From assembly GCA_964606085.1 (NCBI GenBank), contig CAZSFD010000129.1, positions 1 to 10,126 of the forward strand: a stretch of 10,126 nucleotides of DNA, in the 5' to 3' direction. The notes beneath the pieces are model-generated. The model was not told the DNA's origin, searched no databases, and saw only the letters and a program-made list of their open reading frames with translations. The stretch is from CAIQJJ01 sp964606085. GTDB taxonomy: Bacteria > Chloroflexota > Anaerolineae > Anaerolineales > UBA4823. The position numbers and the translations under genes were made by a program. Positions 1 to 6,653 of the stretch are shown one piece after another. The stretch's first letter is position 1; each line of letters begins with the position of its first letter.

Positions 1-2
1 GG

Positions 3-1769
3 CCGGGCGTGCCGGGCAACCTGCGGGCCATGAGCGGGCCTGACGGGCAGTACAGCCTGGCCGTCTCTGCTGGAGAATGGCACGTCAGGCCGGCTCCCAC
101 GGCCACGCAGCCCTACCTGTATCCTGAAGCTGGCGTAGAGCTGACCATCACCGCCGGCCAGACGATCACCGAGGTCAATTTCGACCTGACCCTGGCCGAC
201 GCGCTGATTGCCGGGATGCTGGTGGATGAAGATGGCAACCCTGTTACCGATGTGGCTGGCTGGGCGCACGCCCATCAGATCGGCCAGCCGGGCATCCACA
301 ACGGTGCGCCGCTGCTGGAGGGTGCGTTTACCCTGCTGGTGCCGGCGGGCGAGTATCGGCTTTCGGTCGTGCTGCCGCCGGGATCGCCCTACACTTCTGC
401 TGCTGATCGCAACGTGACTGCCGTGGCTGGTGCAACCACCCAGGTCACGTTGACCGTGCAGGCCAAAGACGCCACCATCACCGGCGCGCTGTGGGATGCC
501 CGCAATAATGACGTGGTCGAAGGCGTGGCGGGCATGGTGGGGGCGTGGCAGCCGGGCAACTGGGTCGCCGCGCCGATCAACCCCGGCAATGGCAGTTACG
601 TGTTGAATGTGGCCGCCGGGCTGTGGCGCTTGAACTATCGCATTGACCCCACCAGCGGCTATGCCCGCCTGGCGCACGGGCGCACCATTCCTGTCGAAAG
701 CGAGCAGACGGTGATCGTGCCGCTGCCGGTGGCGCTGAAAGATGCCGCCATCCGCGGCAGCGTGCTGGCCCCCGATGGTTCACCCCTGCCGGGCGTGGTT
801 GTGCTGGTCAAGGGTGTCGGCGGCGATGTGGATCAGCTGTGGCTGCAAACCCGTTCTGATGCGGCGGGGAACTTTTCTCTCGAAGTTCCCTATGGCACGT
901 ATCGCCTGGGCGCGGCGCTGCGTCACCCCACCTGGATACACCCCATCGAAATCGAAGTGGACGTACTGCCCGGCGCGACCTCGGATGGTCACGTGCTGCA
1001 ATTCCAGCAGCCCAACGCCACCATCCACGGCACACTGACGCTCGAAAATGCCGTGGGCGACGAGATGGCCTACGTGTGGGCCTGGAGCGATGACGGCGGC
1101 TTTGTCCATGCCCGCTTCCCGCTCACGCTGACCGATACCACCGCCAGCGGCCCCTATCATCTGGAGGTGATCTCTAGCACGATCTGGCACGTGGGGGCGG
1201 CGGCGCAGAACCGTCAAGCGTACTGGCTGGGCCGGGCCGTGGTGGAAGTGAACGCCGCCGCCGTCACGCAAGATGTGACGCTGGCAGGGCCAAACCCACT
1301 GCCGGGGCCGGTGGTGGTCATGTTTGACGCCGCTGAGCCGCAGTCCATCAGCCTGGCCGACGGAACGACCCTCTACATCCCGGCCAACGCCATGCCGGTC
1401 AGCGGGCAGGTCACGCTGCGCATTTTGCCCATCGCCACGCTGCCCCGCCAGCATTCGGCCAACGTCCTCGATTATGGCTATGCCTTCCTGGCCACCGGGC
1501 CAGATGGCGAACCCATCGAGAGCAACTTCAACACCGAAGTGACCATCACCTTCAGCTACACCGATGAACAATTGGCCGCCGAACGCATCTTCGAGCCGCT
1601 GCTGCAACCGGCCTATTTCTCTACCACCACCGATAGCTGGATTTTCCCCGGCAGCTTCGTGGTGGACACGACCAACAACCAGGTGGTGATGCAGATCGAT
1701 CACTTTACCGATTTCGCCCTGATGGGTGAAGCGGGCTACCAGGTGTATTTGCCCGTTCTGACGCGGTAA
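3..1769 (+). CDS. Large secreted/surface protein with carboxypeptidase-regulatory-like repeats (5' end missing)
   Basis: The frame is open to the left edge, so this is the C-terminal ~588 residues of a longer protein. Numbering from the codon at 9, at least four units of about 90 residues can be seen. Three restart with a DA/NA-[TA]-I-x-G motif (DATITG near 155, DAAIRG near 245, NATIHG near 336), and a more diverged one starts near 64 (DALIAG). Most go on to an x-DG-x-P-x-x-GV turn and a G-x-Y/F-x-L-x-V-x-x-G-x-[YW]-R-L segment. This is the pattern of carboxypeptidase-regulatory-like beta-sandwich domains, common in extracellular proteins. From about 430 to 570 a different domain follows (GTTLYIPANAMP, then VTLRILPIA and HFTDFALM), which resembles ZU5-like domains. 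The protein ends in YQVYLPVLTR, a tail style I associate with exported Chloroflexota proteins. No catalytic motif is visible, so a structural, adhesive or carbohydrate-binding role is inferred. Any signal peptide would lie outside the window. The GTG at 9 is not a real start. Confidence 0.85.
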   Translation, partial: PGVPGNLRAMSGPDGQYSLAVSAGEWHVRPAPTATQPYLYPEAGVELTITAGQTITEVNFDLTLADALIAGMLVDEDGNPVTDVAGWAHAHQIGQPGIHNGAPLLEGAFTLLVPAGEYRLSVVLPPGSPYTSAADRNVTAVAGATTQVTLTVQAKDATITGALWDARNNDVVEGVAGMVGAWQPGNWVAAPINPGNGSYVLNVAAGLWRLNYRIDPTSGYARLAHGRTIPVESEQTVIVPLPVALKDAAIRGSVLAPDGSPLPGVVVLVKGVGGDVDQLWLQTRSDAAGNFSLEVPYGTYRLGAALRHPTWIHPIEIEVDVLPGATSDGHVLQFQQPNATIHGTLTLENAVGDEMAYVWAWSDDGGFVHARFPLTLTDTTASGPYHLEVISSTIWHVGAAAQNRQAYWLGRAVVEVNAAAVTQDVTLAGPNPLPGPVVVMFDAAEPQSISLADGTTLYIPANAMPVSGQVTLRILPIATLPRQHSANVLDYGYAFLATGPDGEPIESNFNTEVTITFSYTDEQLAAERIFEPLLQPAYFSTTTDSWIFPGSFVVDTTNNQVVMQIDHFTDFALMGEAGYQVYLPVLTR

Positions 1770-1801
1770 GTATCCGGCTTTGCTGAAAGCCACAGTTCTA
1801 C

Positions 1802-1837
1802 ACGGCGTGGAGTGCATTAGCAACTCCACGCCGTTTG
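1802..1837 (+). terminator. Intrinsic terminator after the surface-protein gene
   Basis: A perfect 12-bp inverted repeat (1802-1813 with 1823-1834, ACGGCGTGGAGT and its complement) encloses a 9-base loop. It is followed by a short, weak T run (TTTGATT). It starts 32 bases after the stop codon. Stem strength and position support a terminator; the poor U-tract lowers certainty. Confidence 0.7.
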
Positions 1838-1864
1838 ATTCGCGCAAGGCGTTGATGATAAAAT
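1835..1864 (+). promoter_or_regulatory. Possible promoter of the MNT/HEPN remnant
   Basis: TTGATT (1835-1840) and TAAAAT (1859-1864) are separated by 18 bases and lie about 30 bases upstream of the ATG at 1895. The -35 box overlaps the tail of the preceding terminator. A GGATG stretch at 1884-1888 may serve as a weak ribosome binding site. The match is decent but unproven. Confidence 0.4.
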
Positions 1865-1894
1865 CAAATCACCCAGTTTTGTAGGATGTGAACG

Positions 1895-2196
1895 ATGATC
1901 ACGCAAGAAAAAATCACAACAGTGCTTCGCGAACATAAACAGACGTTAGCTGTCGAATATGGCATCCAACGGATTGGATTATTTGGCTCCTGAGCAAGGC
2001 AAAGCCCCATGAAGGCAGCGATATTGACTTGCTCATTGAATTTTCGCGGCCGATTGGTTTTCGATTTGTGGAACTGGCTGACTACCTGGAATTGCTCTTA
2101 GGCGCGCCCGTAGATATCCTCACCCCCGCCGGGGTTGGCGCGATTCGCATCCCGAAAATTGCCGCTGAAATTGAAGAATCGGTGATTTATGTCTGA
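1895..2196 (+). pseudogene. MNT-type nucleotidyltransferase (antitoxin of MNT/HEPN pair), frameshifted
   Basis: From ATG 1895 the protein reads MITQEKITTVLREHK and on to RIGLFGS, then stops at TGA 1991-1993. Dropping back by one base, the reading continues SKAKPHEGSDIDLLIEF, then RPIGFRFVELADYLELLLGAPVDILTP, to a stop at 2194-2196. The two parts together form the minimal nucleotidyltransferase fold: GS near residue 33 and the D-x-D metal-binding motif (SDID) about ten residues later. The total is about 100 codons, normal for the family. The length of 302 bases is one base short of a whole number of codons, and the spacing between GS and SDID is exactly restored if one base was lost right after the GS codons. 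In intact pairs this protein adds nucleotides to, and so silences, the HEPN RNase partner. Here the break falls between the GS and DxD parts of the active site, so the product should be inactive. A sequencing error cannot be excluded from the sequence alone, but the damaged partner gene argues for real decay. Confidence 0.85.
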
Positions 2197-2276
2197 ACGA
2201 GAATTGCTCGCTTTTATCCAGGATATGCTGGAGGCTGGTCAATGAATTGGAAACCATTTTGAAGCAGGTACGATAA
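2189..2276 (+). pseudogene. HEPN (DUF86-type) toxin remnant with internal deletion
   Basis: The ATG at 2189 overlaps the end of the nucleotidyltransferase frame by 8 bases, the usual arrangement in MNT/HEPN operons. The start, MSERELLAFIQDMLEA, looks like the N-terminus of DUF86/HEPN proteins, but the frame stops at TGA 2243-2245. Starting near 2235 another frame reads LVNELETILKQVR and stops at 2274-2276, which resembles the extreme C-terminus of the same family. The middle of the protein, including the R-x4-6-H RNase motif that defines HEPN toxins, is missing. Roughly 80-100 codons would have been deleted, with a junction around 2231-2240. The assignment of the two ends rests on recalled family sequences, so the N-terminal call is firmer than the C-terminal one. 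Confidence 0.65.
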
Positions 2277-2279
2277 ACG

Positions 2280-3047
2280 TTGGCCCAACCGAAAACCCTC
2301 CGCACATCCGATCTCGCCAAAGCCACCGGCATTCACGCCAACACCGTGCGCTTGTATGAAGCCTGGGGCTTTTTGCCGCCGGCCGAACGCAGTCCGGCGG
2401 GCTACCGGCGTTTCACCCCCTATCACCTCGACCAATTGCGTCTGATCCGGCTGATCTTCGATGGCGGCTGGCCGGGCAAACCGATCCGCAAGATCGGCAT
2501 GGAGATCATCCAATGCGGCGCAGCGCACGATTTGGGCGGTGCGCTCGAACGGGCGCATCAGATGGTGGCGCAGGTGCAGGCCGAACGTGCCCAGGCCGAG
2601 GCCGCCGCCGCTTATCTCGAACGCTGGGCCGCCGGCGCACCGGCCGAGCCCACTCGCCAGCCGCTGCGCATCGGCGACGCCGCCCGCCTGCTCAACACCA
2701 CCATAGATGCCATCCGCAATTGGGAGCGCAATGGGCTGCTGGACGTGCCGCGTGACCCCCAAAACGGCTACCGACTCTACGGCGCGCCCGAAATTGGCCG
2801 CCTGCGCGTCATCCGCATGTTGCTGCGGGCCGGGTATAGCATGATGGCCGTGCTGCGCCTGATGACCGCCCTCGACGAAGGCCAAACCGACGGACTGCGC
2901 CAAACCCTTGACACCCCCCGCCCCGACGAAGATGTCTACATGGTCAACGACCGCTGGCTGACCGCCCTGGCCGAGTTCGAGGCGCGGGCGCAGCGCGTTG
3001 TCGCTTTGTTGGAAGAGATGATGGCGAAGGGCGAAGGGGAAAGTTAA
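2280..3047 (+). CDS. Transcriptional regulator with two MerR DNA-binding domains
   Basis: The protein has 255 residues and two complete MerR-type winged helix-turn-helix domains on one chain. The first (about 7-75) reads LRTSDLAKATGIHANTVRLY, followed by the wing motif SPAGYRRF. The second (about 128-195) contains LRIGDAARLLNTTIDAIRNW and the wing motif NGYRLY. An Ala/Glu-rich helix (88-118) joins them, and a further helical tail (215-250) ends the chain. Ordinary MerR proteins carry one such domain and dimerise, so this chain could present two half-site readers by itself. No metal-binding cysteine cluster or obvious ligand domain is visible; the single Cys is at 79. The start is TTG: an in-frame stop lies at 2274-2276 just upstream, and any later start would cut into the first helix-turn-helix. 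AGCAGG at 2263-2268 is a possible ribosome binding site. Its target is unknown; the nearest candidates are itself and the convergent permease gene. Confidence 0.88.
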   Translation: MAQPKTLRTSDLAKATGIHANTVRLYEAWGFLPPAERSPAGYRRFTPYHLDQLRLIRLIFDGGWPGKPIRKIGMEIIQCGAAHDLGGALERAHQMVAQVQAERAQAEAAAAYLERWAAGAPAEPTRQPLRIGDAARLLNTTIDAIRNWERNGLLDVPRDPQNGYRLYGAPEIGRLRVIRMLLRAGYSMMAVLRLMTALDEGQTDGLRQTLDTPRPDEDVYMVNDRWLTALAEFEARAQRVVALLEEMMAKGEGES

Positions 3048-3085
3048 GAAATCGCCAATTGTGCGCACCCCAGGCCATCAATCCA

Positions 3086-4042
3086 TCAATCCCCCGATCC
3101 GTCCGCCCGTAAAATCACGACACCCGACAAAATCAACAACCCGCCAAACACCTGCCCCCCGTTCAGTTGTTCGCCGAGCAGGAAGTAGGCGATAACCGCG
3201 GTGAAAATTGGCTCTGTGGTGACGAGCAGGTTGGCTACGCTGGAGGGCAGGTGACTCAGGCTGACCATGTACAGCCCGAAGCCCAGCACCGTCGGCCCGG
3301 CGGCCAGGGCAAACAAGACCGTCCACCCCATCCAGGCATCTCCCAGCCACACAAAATCGGCCAGCCGCGCCGCCGTGCCAGGTAAAAGGCCCGCTGGCAG
3401 CAAGTTGGCGGCGAACAGGTACACGGTGGCAAAGCCAAAGGTGAAAAACAGGGTCGTCCAGGGGTTCAGGCCACGCTGCGCCGCCGAACGCCCCAGCAGG
3501 CTGTAGGCGGCATAGCTCAACCCCGCCAGCACCCCGGCCAAAATGCCCCCCAGGTTGGTCTGCCAGGCTGCCAGGTTGAGCGCATCGGCTACCCAGGCGC
3601 AACCGAGCAGACACAGCGCCACCGCTGCCAGCTTGCCCCATCCCAACGACTCGTTGAGCAGCCACCAGCCCAGCAGCGCCGTAAACGCCGCCGAACAGTA
3701 CACCAGCACGGTCGCCACCGCCGCGCCGTTCAGCGCCACCGAAAGCGTCCACAGGGCGTTGAAGGCGGCCAGCACCAGCCCATAGCAAGCCAGGTAGGGC
3801 CAATGCTGGCGCGCCACCCGCAGCCGCGCTGGCCGGAACAGCCCGAAGGCCGCCAGCAAGGTCAACACCACAAAGACATCACGCCAGAAAGCCAGCACCA
3901 GCGAGGGAATTTGGTAGGTTTGCGTGAGATAGCGAATGAAGATGGCCGTGGTCGAAAGGATCACCGCCGCCAATAAGGCAATGGCGTAGCCGCGCAGCGA
4001 AGATGAAGATGAAGATGGGGAAGGTGAGTCTGGCATAGGCAT
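3086..4042 (-). CDS. DMT superfamily permease, EamA family
   Basis: An integral membrane protein of about 318 residues with roughly ten hydrophobic helices in two similar halves, the usual EamA/DMT layout. The first half runs from GYAIALLAAVILSTTAIFIRY to about residue 140. The second starts at GGILAGVLAGLSYAAYSLLG and ends with SSVANLLVTTEPIFTAVIAY and the family-typical LLGEQLNGGQVFGGLLILSG segment. Members export or import small metabolites such as amino acids; the substrate cannot be told from sequence. A Ser/Pro-rich N-terminus (SPSPSSSSSS) precedes the first helix and is partly encoded by three GAAGAT units at 3999-4016. ATG 4042 or ATG 4036 is the likely start. A GTG at 4063 would extend the protein by 7 residues but lies inside the hairpin between this gene and glnS. 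It converges on the MerR gene with 38 bases between the stops and no clear terminator there. Confidence 0.88.
   Translation of the reverse strand: MPMPDSPSPSSSSSSLRGYAIALLAAVILSTTAIFIRYLTQTYQIPSLVLAFWRDVFVVLTLLAAFGLFRPARLRVARQHWPYLACYGLVLAAFNALWTLSVALNGAAVATVLVYCSAAFTALLGWWLLNESLGWGKLAAVALCLLGCAWVADALNLAAWQTNLGGILAGVLAGLSYAAYSLLGRSAAQRGLNPWTTLFFTFGFATVYLFAANLLPAGLLPGTAARLADFVWLGDAWMGWTVLFALAAGPTVLGFGLYMVSLSHLPSSVANLLVTTEPIFTAVIAYFLLGEQLNGGQVFGGLLILSGVVILRADGSGD
3999..4016. repeat. Short tandem repeat (GAAGAT)x3
   Basis: Three perfect copies of the hexamer lie inside the permease gene. On the coding strand they give alternating TCT/TCA serine codons in the N-terminal tail. A change in copy number would add or remove two residues without a frameshift, in a region outside the membrane core. 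Confidence 0.8.
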
Positions 4043-4049
4043 TAAAGCG

Positions 4050-4077
4050 CTACCCGGAAGCACAGGCCTCCGGGTAG
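4050..4077 (-). terminator. Hairpin between glnS and the permease gene
   Basis: A 9-bp perfect stem (4050-4058 with 4069-4077, CTACCCGGA and its complement) has a 10-base loop. In the - direction it begins 25 bases after the glnS stop and is followed by a weak CGCTTT tail. It fits a terminator or attenuator closing the long operon. The permease ATG comes only 8 bases after the stem, and I see no promoter box between them, so partial read-through may drive the permease. Confidence 0.5.
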
Positions 4078-4102
4078 GGTGGATGGGTGTGGCGGGTTGG
4101 GT

Positions 4103-5797
4103 TCAGGCGTTTTCTTGCTGCTGAATTTTGGCCCAGGTATCTTTGAGCGAGACGGTGCGGTTGAAGACCAGTTTGTCGGGGGTGGCCGTGGTATCCACGC
4201 AGAAGTAGCCCAGGCGCTCGAATTGAAATTTATCGCCAATGGCGGCGTCTTTCAGGCTGGGTTCGAGCCAGGCTTCGGGCAGGATGGCGAGCGAGGCGGG
4301 GTTCAGGTTTTCGAGGAAATCGCCGCTGCTGCCGGGGTTGGGGTCTTTGAACAGGCGGTCGTACAGGCGCACTTCGGCTGGCACGGCATGGGTGGCGGAA
4401 ACCCAGTGCAGCGTGGCTTTCACCTTGCGGCCATCGGGGGCGTCGCCGCCGCGCGTGGCGGGGTCGTAGGTGCAGCGCAGTTCGACGATTGCGCCGTTTT
4501 CATCTTTGACGACGCCCGTGCAGGTGATGAAGTAGGCATAACGCAGGCGCACCTCGCGGCCGGGGGCCAGGCGGAAGAATTTCTTGGGCGGCTCTTCCAT
4601 GAAATCGTCGCGTTCGATGTATATCACCTTCGAGAACGGCACTTTGCGCGTCCCGGCGCTTGCATCTTCGGGGTTGTTGATGGCGTCCATTTCTTCGACC
4701 AGGTCAGCGGGATAATTTTCGATCACCACTTTGAGCGGGTTGATCACGGCCATTTTGCGGGGGGCGTGTTGGTTCAAATCCTCGCGCACGCAGGCTTCGA
4801 GCAGGGCCATATCCACGTTGACGCCGGAGCGGGTGTTGGCTGTTTTCGCCACGCCGGTGCGGGCGATGAAATCGCGGATCGCTTCAGGCGTGTATCCGCG
4901 CCGCCGCATGGCACGCAGCGAAGGCATGCGCGGGTCGTCCCAGCCACTGACGTGCTTCTCTTCGACGAGACGCCGCAAGAAGCGCTTGCTCATCACCGTG
5001 TAGGTCAGGTTCATGCGCGCAAACTCGATCTGCCGCGGCGGGTTGGGGATTTCCAGTTCGTTCAGGTACCATTCGTAGAGGACGCGGTGGTCTTCATATT
5101 CGAGCGAACACAGCGAATGGGTCACGCCGTGCATGGCATCGTTCTGGCCTTGCGCCCAGTCGTACATGGGGTAAATGCACCACTTCCGCCCCAGGCGGTG
5201 ATGCGGCGGTTCGTGGATGATGCGGTACATGATCGGGTCGCGCATGTTCATGTTGCCGTGGGCCATGTCAATTTTGGCGCGCAGCACGCGTGAGCCATCG
5301 GGGAACTCGCCGTTTTTCATTCGTTCGAGCAGCGCCAGGTTCTCTTCTACCGAGCGGTTGCGCCAGGGGCTGTCTACGCCGGGTTCGGTCAGCGTGCCGC
5401 GGTTCTTGCTGACTTCTTCGGGGCTTTGGTCATCTACATAGGCTTTGCCCTTTTGGACGAGCTTGATCGCCCACTCGTAGAGCAGATCGAAAAAGTCGGA
5501 AGCGAAGATGACCTTTTCCCATTCGATGCCCAGCCAGCGGGCATCTTCTTGAATGGCGTCAACGAACTCAGTTTCTTCTTTGGCGGGGTTGGTGTCATCA
5601 AAGCGCAGATCGAGCGCACCGCCGAAATGCTGGGCGATGTTGTAATCAATCAGAAAGGCTTTGACGTGGCCGATGTGCAGATAGCCGTTTGGCTCTGGCG
5701 GCAGGCGGGTACGCACGCTGGCGAAACGTCCGCTGCGCAGGTCTTCGGCTACGGCCTCGTGGATAAAATCGGTGGGGATGGTGTTTTCGTCGGTCAT
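4103..5797 (-). CDS. glnS: Glutaminyl-tRNA synthetase
   Basis: A class I aminoacyl-tRNA synthetase that charges tRNA-Gln directly with glutamine in the cytoplasm. At 564 residues it is close to the E. coli enzyme (about 554). The ATP-binding signature PPEPNGYLHIGH lies at 33-44, and the KMSKS-equivalent VMSKR at 268-272. Between them are family-typical stretches: RFDDTNP, RGTLTEPG, RNRSVEENLALLERM, KIDMAHGNMNMRDP, KWCIYPMYDWA and GVTHSLCSLE. The catalytic half ends around GWDDPRMPSLRAMRRRGYTP, and the C-terminal beta-barrel anticodon-binding part runs from about 340 to the end, with DGRKVKATLHWVSATHAVP and RTVSLKDTWAKIQ. The ATG at 5797 is chosen over an upstream extension to 5854, because that extension would overlap the thioredoxin gene and lies outside the conserved protein. 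It follows the thioredoxin stop by 19 bases, so it is probably the last main gene of the operon. Its presence implies the organism need not rely only on the GatCAB transamidation route for Gln-tRNA. Confidence 0.97.
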   Translation of the reverse strand: MTDENTIPTDFIHEAVAEDLRSGRFASVRTRLPPEPNGYLHIGHVKAFLIDYNIAQHFGGALDLRFDDTNPAKEETEFVDAIQEDARWLGIEWEKVIFASDFFDLLYEWAIKLVQKGKAYVDDQSPEEVSKNRGTLTEPGVDSPWRNRSVEENLALLERMKNGEFPDGSRVLRAKIDMAHGNMNMRDPIMYRIIHEPPHHRLGRKWCIYPMYDWAQGQNDAMHGVTHSLCSLEYEDHRVLYEWYLNELEIPNPPRQIEFARMNLTYTVMSKRFLRRLVEEKHVSGWDDPRMPSLRAMRRRGYTPEAIRDFIARTGVAKTANTRSGVNVDMALLEACVREDLNQHAPRKMAVINPLKVVIENYPADLVEEMDAINNPEDASAGTRKVPFSKVIYIERDDFMEEPPKKFFRLAPGREVRLRYAYFITCTGVVKDENGAIVELRCTYDPATRGGDAPDGRKVKATLHWVSATHAVPAEVRLYDRLFKDPNPGSSGDFLENLNPASLAILPEAWLEPSLKDAAIGDKFQFERLGYFCVDTTATPDKLVFNRTVSLKDTWAKIQQQENA

Positions 5798-5816
5798 GGG
5801 AGCATTTTGGTGGGGT

Positions 5817-6647
5817 TCAAAACAAGATATTCGCCAGTTCGGCGCGGTAGTCACGCGTCACCGGGTTGGTTTCGCCCAATATCTCAAACAGGCCAACCAG
5901 CACCTTGCGTGGTTCGCCGTTGCGATAGGTGCGGTTTTCGCGCAGCACATCGAGCAGGCCATCCATGGCCGCTTCGATATTTCCACGCAGGATCAGGTTC
6001 AGGGCGCGCAGGTAAGCGGCCTCGAGCGGGCTGTCGGTTTCGGCGTTACCTGGCAGGCGCATCAGGGCCTCGGCCAGGGGGCGTAATTTTTCGGCCTCGT
6101 GATATTCTTTGCTGGCCGGGAAGTTGAGCAAAATTTTGCGCCCCTCGGCGGCCTTGCCCTGGGCCAGCAGTGCTCTGACCATGCCAAGCAGGGCAGCAGG
6201 GTAATTGGGGTGTTTGCTCAGGTACTGCTGAAAGGCTTTTTCGGCCTCGGCCCAGTGGCCCATTTCCAGCAGGCCGATGGCTTTTTCGAGCTGCAAGTCG
6301 CTCTGACTGGGGGCAATGCTGCGGAAAAACTCGCGCACGCGCGCTTCGGGCTGCGCGCCGACAAATTCAGCAATCTGGCGGCCATCGCGAAAGGCCTTCA
6401 CCGCCGGAATACTGCGCACGCTGAAACGCAGCGCCAGGTTGGGGTTGGCGTCCACATCCACTTTGGCCAAACGAAAAGCGCCGTTGGCTTCTTGCGTCAG
6501 GCGTTCGAGCAAGGGGCCGAGCGAGCGGCACGGGCCGCACCATTCGGCCCAGAAATCTACAATGACGGGGTTCTGGCGCGAATAGGCGATCACGTCGTAT
6601 TCGAAGCTGCTTTCGGTTACAGCGATGATGTAATCGGAAGGTTTCAT
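5817..6647 (-). CDS. Thioredoxin-TPR protein, CnoX/YbbN-like co-chaperone
   Basis: The protein has 276 residues in two parts. Residues 1-115 are a thioredoxin fold with an intact WCGPC active site (36-40), the DFWAEWCGPC lead-in, KVDVDANP, and the cis-proline at 81 (SIPAV). Residues 118-276 are helical and TPR-like (AIGLLEMGHWAEAEKAFQQYL, NYPAALLGMVRALLAQGK, YLRALNLILRGNIEAAMDGL), ending in a conserved-looking LVGLFEILGETNPVTRDYRAELANILF-type tail. This is the layout of CnoX (YbbN), a holdase co-chaperone that hands oxidised or unfolded clients to GroEL and DnaK. E. coli CnoX has lost the CxxC pair, whereas this protein keeps it and so should be redox-active. There is no signal peptide, so it is cytoplasmic. 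The start at ATG 6647 is 6 bases past the upstream stop, showing co-transcription. The exact client range is inferred from the family. Confidence 0.9.
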   Translation of the reverse strand: MKPSDYIIAVTESSFEYDVIAYSRQNPVIVDFWAEWCGPCRSLGPLLERLTQEANGAFRLAKVDVDANPNLALRFSVRSIPAVKAFRDGRQIAEFVGAQPEARVREFFRSIAPSQSDLQLEKAIGLLEMGHWAEAEKAFQQYLSKHPNYPAALLGMVRALLAQGKAAEGRKILLNFPASKEYHEAEKLRPLAEALMRLPGNAETDSPLEAAYLRALNLILRGNIEAAMDGLLDVLRENRTYRNGEPRKVLVGLFEILGETNPVTRDYRAELANILF

Positions 6648-6653
6648 GGATGG

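Noticed and set aside
780..1847. 355-codon - strand ORF opposite the surface protein
   Set aside because: It is antisense to a clear repeat protein, runs through the terminator hairpin and shows no domain.
1895..2276. Programmed frameshift keeping the nucleotidyltransferase functional
   Set aside because: There is no slippery homopolymer, stimulatory hairpin or internal Shine-Dalgarno at the break, and the partner HEPN gene is also broken, so decay is simpler.
2214..3068. 284-codon - strand ORF opposite the MerR regulator
   Set aside because: Shadow of the two-domain MerR gene; no domain of its own.
4079..5293. Long + strand ORF of 404 codons opposite glnS
   Set aside because: Its product has no recognisable domain and mirrors the codons of a certain GlnRS gene; long antisense ORFs are expected in GC-rich coding DNA.
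5798..5854. N-terminal extension of GlnRS to 5854
   Set aside because: The extra 19 residues overlap the thioredoxin gene end and are not part of the conserved enzyme; ATG 5797 fits better.
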